A stretch of 45,643 nucleotides of DNA from Saccoglossus kowalevskii. Lineage: Eukaryota; Hemichordata; Enteropneusta; Harrimaniidae. The translations under genes and the position numbers were made by a program. Of this stretch, positions 34,144 through 43,737 are shown piece after piece. A model generated the notes under the pieces. The model had not been told where the DNA came from. It did not search any database and was given only the letters and a program-made list of their open reading frames with translations. Each line of letters begins with the position of its first letter. The first letter of the stretch is position 1. Location: positions 86,708-132,350 of the forward strand of contig NW_003109575.1 of the NCBI RefSeq assembly GCF_000003605.2, read 5' to 3'.

Positions 34144-34532
34144 AATACGGTTAGCGCTTCTGATGCATTTCATGTGTATGTACCTATATACTTATCAATG
34201 CCGAGTAGAGCAGGGGCAGTTTTTTAATGAGCTGAAAATTTTTAAAAAGTTGTTTTGCCTCATATTTTCGGGGCGAGGGCTACGTCACAGAACGTTCTAT
34301 GTTGCTAAGACGCGCGCCACTGCACTACGTATTTACAGGGGCTATGTGCGATCTGTTGTGAAAATTCGGTCGAAGAGTCGGTGAAAACAACTAAAGTCGA
34401 AGTTACAGCACAAGCTAATATATCCGTTGCACATGTAGGGGTAATCTTCTTACACTTTTCAGAGAAATCCAATGTACATTTTTCTAAGAGTTTCCGACTT
34501 TTTTTTTACTGGATATGGTTGCCAGATGTATT

Positions 34533-34582
34533 NNNNNNNNNNNNNNNNNNNNNNNNNNNNNNNNNNNNNNNNNNNNNNNNNN
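34533..34582. other. Assembly gap (50 N)
   Basis: Fifty unknown bases abutting an (ATATT)n array. The round length suggests a placeholder rather than a measured gap. Confidence 1.
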
Positions 34583-34679
34583 ATATTATATTATATTATA
34601 TTATATTATATTATATTATATTATATTATATTATATTATATTATATTATATTATATTATATTATATTATATTATATTAT
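34583..34679. repeat. (ATATT)n microsatellite
   Basis: About 19 pure five-base units. The gap on its left suggests the array is longer. A short second run of the same motif is at 34926-34943. Confidence 0.98.
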
Positions 34680-34732
34680 GCTTTTTGGTTCACGGGTAAA
34701 ATAAAAGACGATCACGTAACAGTACAAAAACA

Positions 34733-34809
34733 CCTTGGAACCCCGTAGGCAGGCCGGTGACACCGGTTCGCACTTAAGGGGGTACCAACCCCCCTGCCAA
34801 ATTCCAAGG
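34733..34809. repeat. Nested cloverleaf-like inverted repeat (candidate structured RNA or transposon end)
   Basis: Four helices nest exactly. The outer stem is CCTTGGAA (34733-34740) with TTCCAAGG (34802-34809). The inner stem is GGCAGG (34748-34753) with CCTGCC (34793-34798). Between them, with no overlap, are hairpin CCGGT-gac-ACCGG (34754-34766) and hairpin GGGGT-acca-ACCCC (34779-34792). The block is GC-rich in AT-rich surroundings. It lacks tRNA spacing and a proper box A, and no hammerhead core (CTGATGA...GAAA) is present. Function is unknown. Confidence 0.6.
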
Positions 34810-34945
34810 GAAAATCAAAACATTTAAAACACAGAACAAGTAACATAAAATAGATATGCGCTGCTGTAAGTGTGTGCAATGATAGCCCACCAAGAGGACA
34901 AAACTCTTGGCTCCTGTGCGTGTGCTATATTATATTATATTATTA

Positions 34946-35180
34946 TACATCTGTCACCGCAAAGCCATACGTTACAGCGTGTCGTAATTTTGCGGTATTT
35001 TACAGGGTATTTTCATTCACCATATAAGAAAATGTGCATTTAAAATATGGAATGATTACGCGCGTAAGCGTCCTCTAATAATAAAAACAAACATGGCTGC
35101 CACCAGGGTTTGACCAGATTCCACACAAAGAAGTTGATTCTATTCTAAACTTTTTGGATTTCAGCTTTCCCATGATGTAT
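34946..35180. repeat. Dispersed repeat family 2, copy 2
   Basis: Matches 17436-17687 in the same orientation and retains the TTACGCGCGTAA palindrome and the ACAAACATGGCTGCC block. The left boundary abuts a short (ATATT)n run. A 108-codon - strand frame (35075-35401) overlaps it and is probably incidental. Confidence 0.75.
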
Positions 35181-36093
35181 CCTTGAAGGGAAAAGATGCG
35201 CGTCGGTCGATACTCTCGTTGCACTGTCTTCGTGCATACTTTGAGGTATCCTCGTAATAACCTCATATTATTAATTAAGCAAGCAGAGGTAAAATACAAC
35301 ATAATCGATGTCATATTTTTTACGTGAGGAACACACAGTAAAAGTAAGTCCTGCTGATATCGGCAAAAAATATTGTTCATATGAAACGTTATGAAGAACA
35401 TTTTGCTACTATATAGTTAGTACCATGTCACATGATTACTTTTGAGAATGTTAAAGTTGTAATGAAAATAAACCACCATCGAAGGCAAGGTTGGTATACT
35501 ACTTGAATTTGCACAATCCACTCGTGTTTACATGACACGAATTGGTCAAAATACCATGGTATACCGCTTTCGGCGGCGATTTAACGACGGTAGATATAAA
35601 CAATAAGAAATTGGTGCACATCGACATATGTTTCTGTATTTCAGCAATTACACGGGACTCCTATAAATTACAATTAGTGTGTTTTATGCTAGAACTCAAA
35701 GGTCGAATGAGTGACACCTCTGTAACGTTTACAATGTCGTGTATTGAATCGACATGTAGGTACACTTTGGTATGAGCAGTTCTCGGTGCGTACTCGTTGC
35801 CGACTACGATCGCTAAGAATTACCAACGCATATACCGTATTCTCACTACAAATAATTAGGCCTTTCCAAGGACAGACAAATATGATATGATATGAGATGC
35901 TGCCTGTGGGATTATGGGGGAGCGTATTAAGGTTGAATCAAGCTTTTCTTAGCGCGACCACTCCGGTTTTGGTACCGGCCAATACCAAGCTTCGGCTACT
36001 CATCCTCTTCGGTACTTTTATATGGTGAACACGGAAAGAACAAAAGCTATGCCACCACTTGAGGGCGTTAGGCGGCCCAATCCCCACTTGCTA
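35181..36093. other. Non-coding stretch
   Basis: No gene could be supported. A 24-codon ATG frame at about 35532 and a 77-codon TTG frame at 35542 overlap in different phases with no recognisable content. Confidence 0.35.
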
Positions 36094-36102
36094 CCCTATC
36101 CC

Positions 36103-36251
36103 CAATCTGATTAAAATCTGATGTAGAGTACGGGCTTTAATTATTTTGGCTATAAACTTATTTTAATTTTATTTTGTATTACTTTTGTTATTAGTGCCTT
36201 TTTATTTTATTATTTTACTTTGATTTTGATTTTGTAATTTTTTTTAATTCC
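36103..36251. repeat. Left terminal inverted repeat of the MULE-type element
   Basis: 149 bp, inverted copy of 37234-37388, ending inward at AATTCC. Confidence 0.92.
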
Positions 36252-36551
36252 GCCCTACATACATCTGATCCGACGCCTATGTAAGCCCCCTTTTATAAAG
36301 GCTGTCGGTTACTTAATTTCAGTGTAGCAATACTCTACGGGCAATCTTTATGCACATTATAGATTGCCCACTTGAATAAACCATTAATAGAAAATTGCTA
36401 GTATATTTTTATTTACAAAAGAAATTCCACAACATTTTACAATTTTTTTCATTACATTGAATATTCTTTTCACTTCCAACAAATGTGTACACTTCCTGAT
36501 ATATCTTCGCCAGCCAAGGTTCGTTTATTCAGTCATCGCTTCAATTTCACA

Positions 36552-37110
36552 TCAAACACTGAGCATAATTATCTAGAATGGAAGCAAAAAAAAGTAAATC
36601 GTAATGATTAGAACATTGCAAACAGCTATAGTAAACAATGCAAACTGATTTTAAATTGTATAACGGTCACCAGCCCACGGCATCGACGCAGAAAATTGGA
36701 GCAAAAAATATTTCCTGATCAATTGCGATGTGTTCCAAATAAAAAATATTTTATTCCAGTCCAAATCAGCTCAATTACTTTAATAAAGAGTTAGTGTATA
36801 ATGTGCAAAATGTTGATACATTTTGATGAATATTTACAGCTTACGGCTTCCGTAGACGATTTTGGCCCGATCGTCAACAAAACATCATCCGTCTCCAGGG
36901 CAAGCGACTGGAAAAAGACACTGGTGTCCGGTCGAACCGGTGGAAACAAAATCGTCACTCCCAGAATAACTACACAAAATAACGATCTAAACTAGAACCA
37001 TTCGAGCCACATTATAAACATAAAAAAATGACTTTCGTTGCATTTGACAATGATAAACTTACCGAAAAGCCGTGTTTTTCTCGGTCGCTAACGTCGATAT
37101 AACCCGCCAT
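36552..37110 (-). CDS. Candidate three-exon mini-gene carried inside the MULE-type element
   Basis: On the - strand: exon 1 37110-37063 (ATG in AAAATGG context; MAGYIDVSDREKHGFS), then a GTAAGT donor. The exon 2 acceptor is TCTTTTTCCAG and exon 2 is 36907-36845 (21 codons, starting SLALETDDVL), then a GTAAGC donor. The exon 3 acceptor is TTTTTTTGCTTCCATTCTAG and exon 3 is 36572-36552 (six codons and TGA). AATAAA lies at 36529-36524, 23 bases after the stop. Both introns (155 and 272 bp) are phase 0. A full CRE at 37147-37154 lies about 40 bp upstream of the ATG. Total 43 residues, no recognised domain. This could be 5' exons of a host gene captured by the transposon, as in Pack-MULEs, or the degenerate start of a transposase gene. 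Confidence 0.4.
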
Positions 37111-37146
37111 TTTAATTGAGTGTGTTTGCTACCTGACTTTGCCCGG

Positions 37147-37154
37147 TGACGTCA
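37147..37154 (-). promoter_or_regulatory. Full CRE upstream of the mini-gene
   Basis: TGACGTCA inside the MULE-type element, about 37 bp before the ATG at 37110. Confidence 0.45.
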
Positions 37155-37233
37155 TCATGTGGCTATAGAAGGAGGTCTGTGATTCGTTGACTAAAATCGT
37201 CGATAGTGGGTCTCGTTGAAAACTCGTTACATA

Positions 37234-37388
37234 GGAATTAAAAAAAAAATACAAAATCAAAATTAAAGTAAAGTAAAATAATAAAATAAAAAGACATTAA
37301 TAACAAAAGTAATAAAAAATAAAATTAAAATAAGTTTATAGCCAAAATAATTAAAGCCCGTACACTACATCAGATTTTAATCAGATTG
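37234..37388. repeat. Right terminal inverted repeat of the MULE-type element
   Basis: 155 bp. Differs from the left arm by a few substitutions and small A-run length changes. Confidence 0.92.
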
Positions 37389-37397
37389 CCCTATCCC

Positions 37398-38491
37398 CAA
37401 TTACATATAAATACATTATGTATTCACACAATTATGAAAAATATCGAATGACTTTAACTTATACGTCGGCGTAGAGATACTGATTCAAGTGTAATTTGCC
37501 GTTATAAATATACTTACTAATCTGTATAAATCCGAACATTGTCATGTCGTGACTACAGGACTAAGCTACGCAGTTTAAGTTGACAATATTTGTTTTCTTG
37601 AGAATTAAATTTATGGATATCGTTAATCTCTCAGTCATGGATCGGACTACGTCATATGAACCATATACAATAGACAAACCAAGTTGATAACATGTTTATT
37701 TAAATGATCATGTACTGCTACATTCGTATTCATATATCATCTGTGTTATGTCGTATTAAGACAGTACAGCAATCGCATCGATCGACGCGTGGCGTAAGTC
37801 GATGCAATCCCGGAATGCTTGTGTGATATTCTCGTGATAAACCTAATTGTTTCCATTTGTAAGAATAATTTAATTGGAGATAGTATTCACAAATGCCAGG
37901 GAAATCCATGATTGTGTGACCGTTTACGTCCTACGGTGGAACGTTAGGATGAGTACAAATGAATTTCGAACGAATGCAAAAATTCTGCTACTTACAAAAT
38001 GGTAAATTATATTTTGCTAATAGATTTAAGTAAGTAATTGTAATTATTAGTATATTCATAAATTGCATGTTGGATAGGTGCATCTCGATAACATCTCAGA
38101 CAACTAATAGAAAAGATTAGTCAGAGGGTTTTTTCGTACCATGATTGCAATATATTGCGTGTCGTTGTAAAAAAAATACCCATTACTTGTGTACTTGGTT
38201 TTCTCTCAGAACTTACTACCATGTATTAAACATGTGATCGCAAATCTGCACCTGTGGAAATGAAATCTCATGACTTTGATCTTTTATAATATTTCAGGAA
38301 CAACTATTCAGGAATCGAGCGAGATGTACGTACCCGGCGCATATGAATATGAATTAGCTAAAATACAGTAATATATACAACGTGAATATGACGTTTTTTT
38401 ATTTGTGTATGGAAGACAGGTGCCTGTGTTCACGTCGACAGTGTTCATGCATGTTGAATTTCACTCAATTCTGTGTTAATTTCACTCATAC
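37398..38491. other. Non-coding stretch
   Basis: No gene or repeat could be supported. Confidence 0.4.
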
Positions 38492-38961
38492 ATGAGTTGC
38501 TTTCTACAATGCAAAGCTAGTGTACCTATATCATTGTGGAGCATGAAAGTTCCTGTGCAAAAATCTCATTGTGACTTTGAATATCAAAATGGTGGTTTGG
38601 ATCTTATGCACCTTTACCAACTACTTTTATTGAAGCTATTCTTGCATCTTGGGTACCAAAACTCCTGGCAGATCCACTAAATACCAACAGTAAGCTAGTA
38701 ACTGTTCTTTCAAACAATGTTAGGAATAGAGTCTCAGTATTTCAGGATATTTAATTCACGGCAGGCCATTTAACCAGGCAAGAGATCTTCCTCAAATACA
38801 TTATGTCATCATGTCCATGTGTGTTGGTGCAAAACAGTTGTGCAGACAGTGGTTTAATCCTTGTAATAAACAGATACAGGTATATGCTGACTGGTATAAA
38901 AAACACTGTTTATTTCCCTGAACTGCAGGATGAGTATTACAATATTTTATATTTTCAATAA
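38492..38961 (+). pseudogene. Unrecognised coding relic (about 155 codons)
   Basis: An ATG frame from 38492 reads about 35 protein-like codons (...QKSHCDFEYQNGG). Two extra bases near 38597 shift it. The new frame then reads from 38599 to TAA at 38959-38961, about 120 codons with one internal stop at 38752. The peptide is balanced rather than hydrophobic (GSYAPLPTTFIEAIL, then AGHLTRQEIFLKYIMSSCPC, later NTVYFPELQDEYYN), which is unusual here. The final stop overlaps an AATAAA at 38957. A GTAAGC donor near 38691 and a CGGCAG acceptor near 38766 would excise the stop in frame, so an expressed spliced version cannot be excluded. No family was recognised; a decayed transposon ORF or retrocopy is most likely. 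Confidence 0.4.
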
Positions 38962-41936
38962 ATTTGTTTTCGCTTTATAATTGAAATATTACGAGCTTAT
39001 AAACGCTTTTCCAAAAATTGAAACGAACTGGTTGTTTCGTAAAGGAATACATACATGTACAGTAGCAGTGAGCATTCGTACAAACATCACGTTGCAATAT
39101 CAGCCATGCAAACGAATATAGGTTAACATGTTCGGGAAATAAATTAACTATCGGTTTTTGTATGTGTTGGACACGGATGAAGCCTTAGAATTTTAGTATT
39201 TTCTACTTTGTTTTGAATTTCTGAGGAGAATAAGAGCTTGGAATATTCTATATAAATAGTAAAAAAAACATCTGACGTCATAATTATATTCAATTCTGCG
39301 ATTGTCAGTCTCGTAAACCAAAAACGGGACTTTTAATTTCAATTACGGTTTTCCATGCGTCTGTCTTGTATCTCTTAGATATGCCTTGGTCAATTGCATT
39401 CAAACCTCACACACATTCAACAAAACGAGCATCATTTGAAAATCAATTTCGGAACAGGATCGCAGTCATATGTGACATATTTCATTCAAACTTGGTATGT
39501 CCATTGGACATAATGGTTCTTAACTTGTCTATTGAAGCGTTATATTGTGTATATTGTTTGTGAGTCTCACGTCTGGCGTATTCAAATATATGGATATGCA
39601 TAGAATACAAGTAGAAGTGTTCGATATATCAATAATATTCAACGTTAGCATCAACATTAATATCTGAAATATTAATCCTGATGAAGTGAAAACAAGTTAC
39701 TAACGTGTACTGAGACCAGGGTAAGTTCACACATTTTAATGCCAGTGTAAAACAAGGTTTCTGAAAATTATGTATCATTTTGAAATTGAATAGCTGCAGC
39801 TTTCAGGATAATGATTATCGCAGGCACACATTTTATTACATACACTCTGTGAAGATGTACGACACAGTTTTACATTTGGTATGTGTGCATTGAAAAGTGC
39901 ATACAATTTGGAGAAATAGCTTTATCCCAGTAATACGTTTTTGTTGGGGTTTATTTCTCATCATATGTATCATATACACTTCAAACACAATAGAAAATCT
40001 CACTACCTTCTCAGGAAACAAATACTTGGAAAATACTTGAGTATAGTCGTTACTTGTTGTGCTAGACATGGAGCGTATCACGTGTGAAACCCTATGTATA
40101 ACACACACCATTAAAACGTTAATACCATTTAAAAATGGTCGATAATTGTTCCCTACCATCATTATCTTGAGTTTCAAAAAACCTTTTTAAAAATATATAT
40201 ATTTGAAATGAACTCGTTTTACTAGAGCCGCGTTTTAACCGTCTAATATAAAAATACGATTTCTCTAAAAAGAGGTGGACGATCCATGTTTCCTATTACA
40301 ACTAATAGTAGAAACCAAAATATGTCGCACTCTACGGGAAAAAAAACTTTGGTTTTGTGATACTATATCGTGCTCCCTACTTCGCGCTCGCTGCATAAGT
40401 TGCATATACATGACCGCGCTTTAACGGTTTCTTAAAATCCCCACTCTGACACGAGTCAGTTATTTACCTTAAAAGTTGACTTTATCCAACTTCCTATGTA
40501 TGCACACTTTCGAATGATTGAATTGATACAATTAGTTCGAAATATGTTTTCCATGTGTAACATCTATATAAATATGCCGTGTAAGCATATCGATCCCAAC
40601 TAACAAATTACATAGGTGACGTACGTATATTATCTCTGTGGTTGTACAGATGACTCCTAACGCTAATTTATATTCATCAATGTAGTGTAATGCAAATTAC
40701 AATTTACTTCAGTTTTCTAAAAGCATATTGAATAATAGGCTTAAGATATAAGGAGAAATGTAAATTGAATAATCGAAATAAACAACCGGTTTTAGGATAT
40801 TTAAATGAAATCACCCTCGAAAGAGTTACTCCTTAGATCCCTGATCCCAGATTTCAATCTACACAGGTATAGAAAACAGACACTACGATTCCCACACCAG
40901 TCTGTTTATGAATAATTACCTAAATAATGTGTGCTACTATAATATGTGAAAAAGAAGCTACGTTTGTGCCTGTGACATGCATGGTATAATGAGTAGTCAA
41001 ATATGTAGCTGGCCCGATAGGATTTGTATTCAGAGAAAGCTATAGAACAATATTTTTTTACTTTTATTTTGTATGGCATACTATAACTAACCCTCGTTTC
41101 CAGGAAGGAAGTTATCAACGGTACAACGCCAACTGGTTACTGTGTCGTTAGTTATATTCAGCCATGAGTGACATATTCCGTATATTTTAATCAAATACAA
41201 CAATAGTGACGCCCATCATGTTGCTACTCATAGGATGTCTAGTGTCGCGTGTAGATTTGTGTCATATCGCGTGGTGAAATGTGTTGTAAAATGACGTAAG
41301 GTTTCTGTATTTGTGCATACATATTCAAAGAGATTTATAATTACCATGCGCTATTTAATTAAATGAAGCGAAATTTAATTTAAAGGAAGGTGGATGTTGT
41401 TGCGTTACAAACCGAATGAATGTTGGCATATCACGGAAGGGTGCACACTTACGTGGTATAACATTGCACAACTTGAGAACGTATTCATCTCCCTGTGGGG
41501 CACGACGCGGTTACCATAGTTACGAAAATCAATACCACGCGTTGATGCACCTATCAATGAGTGGCTTATCATATATGTTTTAGACATCATTAAACGATGT
41601 ACACATGCGCACAGTGTTCGTAGTGCCATAGCATATTAGATTGCCACAGATGGTGAAAAACCAACGTTAGTCGTGCAAAGGGATACCAACTGGCAGGCAG
41701 TACATTTGATAATACATTTATGAATGCCGAGTGTGTTCGCTCTGCCTGTTATATAGTATAGGTATAGTATAGGATTGTTGAAGACGTGAGTACTATTCTA
41801 TCAATCTTACACAGAAGCTGCTTCAATTTCCTGGTGTCAAATTCCGCACTCCATGGGGGTCTGAACACTCTCGAATTGCCTGATACAAAATTGTCGTCGT
41901 GCAAGACAGTTTTATTTACTTCTATAACTCATAATC
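38962..41936. other. Intergenic stretch upstream of receptor 2
   Basis: No supported gene. A full CRE at 39273-39280 lies near CTATATAAATAG (39248-39259). An exon-like open stretch at 39379-39494 is listed as rejected. A GTGAGT at 41786 could be a donor for a spliced 5' UTR of the receptor. Confidence 0.4.
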
Positions 41937-43028
41937 ATGGAAAGGAATTCGACTTGGAACGTTTCGACAGACGAAAGTATCTACACACCGTGTCGTATAA
42001 CGAACAGGGTCGTGGAAGATGTTATTAGCATTATATTGTGTTGTTGCGGTATTCCTGGCAATCTGATTGTTATATTCGTGGTATTGCGACTGCCTTCGAT
42101 GAAAAGCGTTACAAACGTTCTGCTGGTTAATCTCGCTATCGCAGATCTTCTTTGCCTTGTTCCCAACGCTGTATATTATCTCTGGCGTATCTTAGAACCA
42201 TCTATCATCGGGGAAACGGCAGGACTGGTGGTTGTTCTTTTGTCGATCGTTGGCATTTATGTATCGTTGAATACTTTAGTTGTTATAAGCGTTGAGCGTT
42301 ACCTGGCTGTTTGTAAAACTCTATATCATAAGGCCAGATTTGTCAGTAGAAAGCGCAATATGGTGATAGCTATAATATCAATTTGGACTTTAGCGTTGAT
42401 TTTGTCTTTTCCAAATCTAAATTACGTCATCTCAATCACTGATATGGATATGCATATGTTGTCGACGTATTTCTATGTCCTGGATTTCCTGTTCGTCTGT
42501 ATCGTTATGAGTATCCTGTACGCTAGAATAATACTAACTCTTAAGAATACTAAACGACTAGGAAGCATGAGAGCCAGGGCTTCTGCAACACGAGAGAAAC
42601 GTGTCGTCACTTTATGCCTTGCTACGGCCAGTATTTCAATTGTATGTATGTTGCCATGGATATCTACAGGAATTATACAACTTATGGTGTTATATTATGA
42701 AATCATTTCTTGGCCAACATGGATGTACTGTTTAGGTACCATCAGTAATTACTTCGTTCAAGCCAATTCTTGTATCAACCCATACATCTATAATATGCTA
42801 AGTAGTAAGTACCGACGTGCCTTCAGAGAAGTATTCTGCTGCATTGAAAAAGCAAAAATACGTCGATCTAGTTATTTTGAGAAACACAACCCAATGACCA
42901 CCGAGTGCACCGTCTCCGAGTCCAAAGTGAACAGAGATTATGCAGTGAACTCCGAAAATATTGGTGTGGACAGTTTTGAGTTACAGCTTAGCAGATCTGT
43001 TTGGGGGAATGACAAAAGTTCTTGTTAG
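41937..43028 (+). CDS. Class A (rhodopsin-like) GPCR, peptide-receptor type, paralogue 2
   Basis: A 363-residue seven-helix receptor in one coding exon. ATG at 41937 has A at -3 and G at +4 and is preceded in frame by TAA at 41925-41927, so the start is well fixed unless a 5' intron intervenes. The N-terminus has sequons N4 and N8 and Cys19. Landmarks are G41-N42, D70 (2.50), E120-R121-Y122, W150 (4.50), Y195 (5.58), P240 (6.50) and N281-P-Y-I-Y285. Helix 8 ends with FCC (Cys301-302), likely palmitoylated. The tail is Ser/Thr- and acid-rich, ending KSSC. As in paralogue 1, Gly96 replaces Cys3.25, the second extracellular loop lacks Cys, 5.50 is Val, 6.44 Ser, 6.48 Met. About 70% identical to paralogue 1 across the core with no gaps; DRY is ERY here. 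Ligand and G-protein coupling unknown. Confidence 0.96.
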   Translation: MERNSTWNVSTDESIYTPCRITNRVVEDVISIILCCCGIPGNLIVIFVVLRLPSMKSVTNVLLVNLAIADLLCLVPNAVYYLWRILEPSIIGETAGLVVVLLSIVGIYVSLNTLVVISVERYLAVCKTLYHKARFVSRKRNMVIAIISIWTLALILSFPNLNYVISITDMDMHMLSTYFYVLDFLFVCIVMSILYARIILTLKNTKRLGSMRARASATREKRVVTLCLATASISIVCMLPWISTGIIQLMVLYYEIISWPTWMYCLGTISNYFVQANSCINPYIYNMLSSKYRRAFREVFCCIEKAKIRRSSYFEKHNPMTTECTVSESKVNRDYAVNSENIGVDSFELQLSRSVWGNDKSSC

Positions 43029-43731
43029 AATTTGATGATGGTTCTTCTGCATTTATCGAGGTTAGCTACTTTATCGACACTATGAAGTTTGGAGCTATTC
43101 TGATCACGTAACTACTCTTCTCTTGACACGTCACTGCCTAATTAAACGTACAACAGCGCTTCTGTGAAAACACAAGTACACATTGCCCATGCCAACGGAT
43201 TAGCTAGCAGAGAATTACGTAGAACTGTTAGAATATTTGTTTCATTTACTATTCTTCAAATTACAGAGTTAGTTAACATCTGGTAACAAACTCCTGTTGT
43301 TGGGGGAATAATTTAAATCCGAATCCACCACTTTCATCTTAGCTCGACAATTGTAGCTATTAGTATATGATATGTTCATTCCAGTAGGCCCCAGAGTTCA
43401 ACCATTATCTCTGTACATTTACTGATCTTCGTCTGTCCTTTTATAATTTATACTTAAACTAATATCGTTTATTGAATTTCGCTTCATATGTTACTTAATG
43501 AGGTTATGTTTACTGGTGCAACAGCCGCTGCAATTGATTTAGGCTACTACTTAGAGTTCACACACATGTCGAAAAACTAGTAGATCGTTTGTATTGGTTT
43601 TCAGATAGCAAAAACCCACAATACCCAGTACGATTATTCATTGCCTATGAGAGCTGTTCTTGTCCCTTTGTATACCTACACCCCTGCAAACAATATTTGA
43701 TATATAGGTAGTTATTTATTCAGAGGTTGTA

Positions 43732-43737
43732 AATAAA
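43732..43737 (+). terminator. Poly(A) signal candidate for receptor 2
   Basis: AATAAA about 700 bp after the stop codon, within AAATAAATAC. A later ATTAAA lies at about 43893. Confidence 0.4.

Larger units (their letters stand above)
36103..37388. mobile_element. Mutator-like (MULE-type) non-autonomous transposon, 1286 bp
   Basis: Long terminal inverted repeats at 36103-36251 and 37234-37388 match at roughly 94%, starting CAATCTGATTAAAATCTGAT and ending ATCAGATTTTAATCAGATTG. The element is flanked by the exact 9-bp direct repeat CCCTATCCC at 36094-36102 and 37389-37397. A 9-bp target duplication with terminal repeats over 100 bp is diagnostic of Mutator-like elements. No transposase is present. 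The ~980-bp interior carries a gene-like cargo on the - strand (separate entry). Good arm identity and an intact duplication imply a fairly recent insertion; removing one duplication copy gives the empty site CTTGCTA-CCCTATCCC-CAATTACAT. Confidence 0.88.

Noticed and set aside
34381-34748. Open frames across the 50-N gap and ATATT array
   Set aside because: Repeat-derived Ile/Tyr runs and N translation.
39379-39494. Exon-like stretch: acceptor CTTGTATCTCTTAG, 38 open codons, donor GTATGT
   Set aside because: No phase-compatible neighbours found and no recognisable peptide. Such combinations are expected by chance in AT-rich DNA.
39836-40177. 113-codon - strand frame
   Set aside because: Starts at TTG, no domain, and chance frames of about 110 codons are expected here.
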